Position numbers and translations under genes: made by a program. Shown here in pieces: positions 63,031 to 64,000 of a stretch of 64,000 nt of DNA. The DNA is from JAFCUW01 sp049898325 (GTDB lineage Bacteria; Pseudomonadota; Gammaproteobacteria; Burkholderiales; Burkholderiaceae_D), in contig NZ_JAFCXL010000005.1 in NCBI RefSeq assembly GCF_049898325.1, positions 1-64,000 on the forward strand, in the 5' to 3' direction. The notes beneath the pieces are model-generated. The model saw nothing but the letters and a program-made list of their open reading frames with translations. It had not been told where the DNA came from and ran no database searches. Positions within the stretch are counted from its first letter, which is position 1. Every line of letters begins with the position of its first letter.

Positions 63031-64000
63031 GGGCATTCTTCGGCTCGATGACGGGCCGGGTCTTTATTACCTTGCTGCTGGGTATACTGATGAGCGCGGC
63101 GCTGACCCAGTGGGCCGCCGACGCCGAGCGGCAGCGCGCCATCGAAGGGGTGCGCGATGTGCACGCCCTCGAGCGCGCAGAACAATTGATCATGGCCACC
63201 GAGGTGGTGCCGGCCTCGGCCCGGCTGGCTTACCTGGCGGTGGCCAACCGCCCCGGCGTGCGGCTCGAACAGGTGCACGCCGACTTGCCGCACGCGGCCC
63301 AGCCCAGCGAATTTGCGCTGGCGCTGAGCGGACGCATGGGCAGCGCCTACCAGATCGTCTCGATTGCGGGCCGTCCCGCCGCCTGCGCCGCGCCGCGCCC
63401 GCAACCGTCGATGTTCGGTCCGCGCCAGGGACCGCCGTGGCGGGGCACCTGCGAAGTGCTCGACATCCGCCTGCGCGACGGCGAGCAGCTGCGCATGTCG
63501 GTGCTGCCGCCACGGACTTTTCCCATCGCGGAAAAAACCAACTTTACCTCCATCATCGTGCTGTTTCTGGTCAGTATCGGTTTGCTGGCCTACCTGGTGG
63601 CCCGCATGACCACGCGGCCCCTGAAACAGCTGGCGCAAGCGGCCAAGGACCTGGGCAACGACATCAACCGGGCGCCGCTGGCGCTGACGGGCGCCAGCGA
63701 AATCCGCCAGGCCAGCGCCGCCTTCAACGCCATGCAGGCGAGAATTCGCCAGTACATCTTTCAGCGCACCCAGATGCTGGCGGCGATCACCCACGATCTG
63801 CAAACGCCGCTCACGCGCTTGCGCCTGCGGCTGGAAAAAGTGGGCGACCCCGATCTGCAGGAGCGCCTGATCGGCGACCTGTCGGCCATGCAGGCGATGG
63901 TGCGCGAAGGGCTCGACCTGGCGCGCAGCATGGACACCACCGAAGCGATGCATTCGCTGGACGTCGATTCGCTGCTCGACAGCGTGTGCGCCGACGCCAG
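63027..64000 (+). CDS. membrane sensor histidine kinase, cut by the window end
   Basis: 324 residues visible. First membrane helix about residues 11-26 (VFITLLLGILMSAALT), a periplasmic domain of about 145 residues with two Cys, second helix (FTSIIVLFLVSIGLLAYLV), HAMP (RMTTRPLKQLAQAAKDLG) and the H-box AAITHDLQTPLTRLRLR. The ATPase domain lies beyond base 64000. EnvZ/RstB-like; partner of the regulator it overlaps. Confidence 0.92.
   Translation, partial: MRAFFGSMTGRVFITLLLGILMSAALTQWAADAERQRAIEGVRDVHALERAEQLIMATEVVPASARLAYLAVANRPGVRLEQVHADLPHAAQPSEFALALSGRMGSAYQIVSIAGRPAACAAPRPQPSMFGPRQGPPWRGTCEVLDIRLRDGEQLRMSVLPPRTFPIAEKTNFTSIIVLFLVSIGLLAYLVARMTTRPLKQLAQAAKDLGNDINRAPLALTGASEIRQASAAFNAMQARIRQYIFQRTQMLAAITHDLQTPLTRLRLRLEKVGDPDLQERLIGDLSAMQAMVREGLDLARSMDTTEAMHSLDVDSLLDSVCADA

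Overview
The window is about 64 kb of a high-GC betaproteobacterial chromosome, most likely from the Oxalobacteraceae (Massilia/Telluria/Duganella/Janthinobacterium group). The family is inferred from ribosomal protein sequences, gene order and G+C-rich codon use; no database search was run. The backbone is the complete str-S10-spc-alpha ribosomal supercluster, all on the + strand: rpsL-rpsG-fusA-tuf-rpsJ, then rplC through rplQ. It uses the less GC-extreme codons of highly expressed genes and stands out from its GC-rich flanks.

Left flank (1-27,400): an exported PHP-type metallohydrolase, a vanadium-haloperoxidase-like enzyme, a beta-lactamase-fold serine hydrolase and an amino acid racemase lie on the + strand. 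On the - strand are a trypsin-like PDZ protease, a GGDEF cyclase with a sugar-type binding lipoprotein, an exported methyltransferase-like protein, a TonB receptor, a spermidine-synthase-like protein, and a MacAB-like export operon (22,833 to 15,476). That operon ends with its own sigma-54 activator and histidine kinase and begins with a -24/-12 promoter, a candidate IHF site and a 47-bp palindrome. A cytochrome b561/catalase-like pair, a small HELGH protein and a phosphoethanolamine transferase complete this flank.

Central oddity (32,619-43,281): the S10 operon is split between rpsJ and rplC by about 10.6 kb. The island holds a chemoreceptor (-), a complete retron (ncRNA with matching a1/a2 repeats, then a reverse transcriptase), a phytase/esterase-like lipoprotein, tRNA-Val(GAC), and a tightly overlapping five-enzyme operon (-): ATP-grasp, PRTase-TRSP, HAD phosphatase, StiP-type PRTase-PELOTA and an HpcH/HpaI-like lyase. 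These five are the biosynthetic module known from tellurium-resistance (Ter) stress loci, predicted to make a nucleoside-like metabolite, but no Ter gene is visible here. rpsJ is closed by a strong hairpin and rplC has its own sigma-70 promoter, so the two halves of S10 can be transcribed independently.

Right flank (57,507-64,000): a cupin, an unusual protein joining an RsbT-like ATPase domain to a histidine kinase, DsbD, and a Spy/CpxP-like periplasmic protein divergent from an OmpR-type regulator and its sensor kinase, which runs off the window. This last group looks like an envelope-stress module. I saw no insertion sequence, CRISPR array or prophage.
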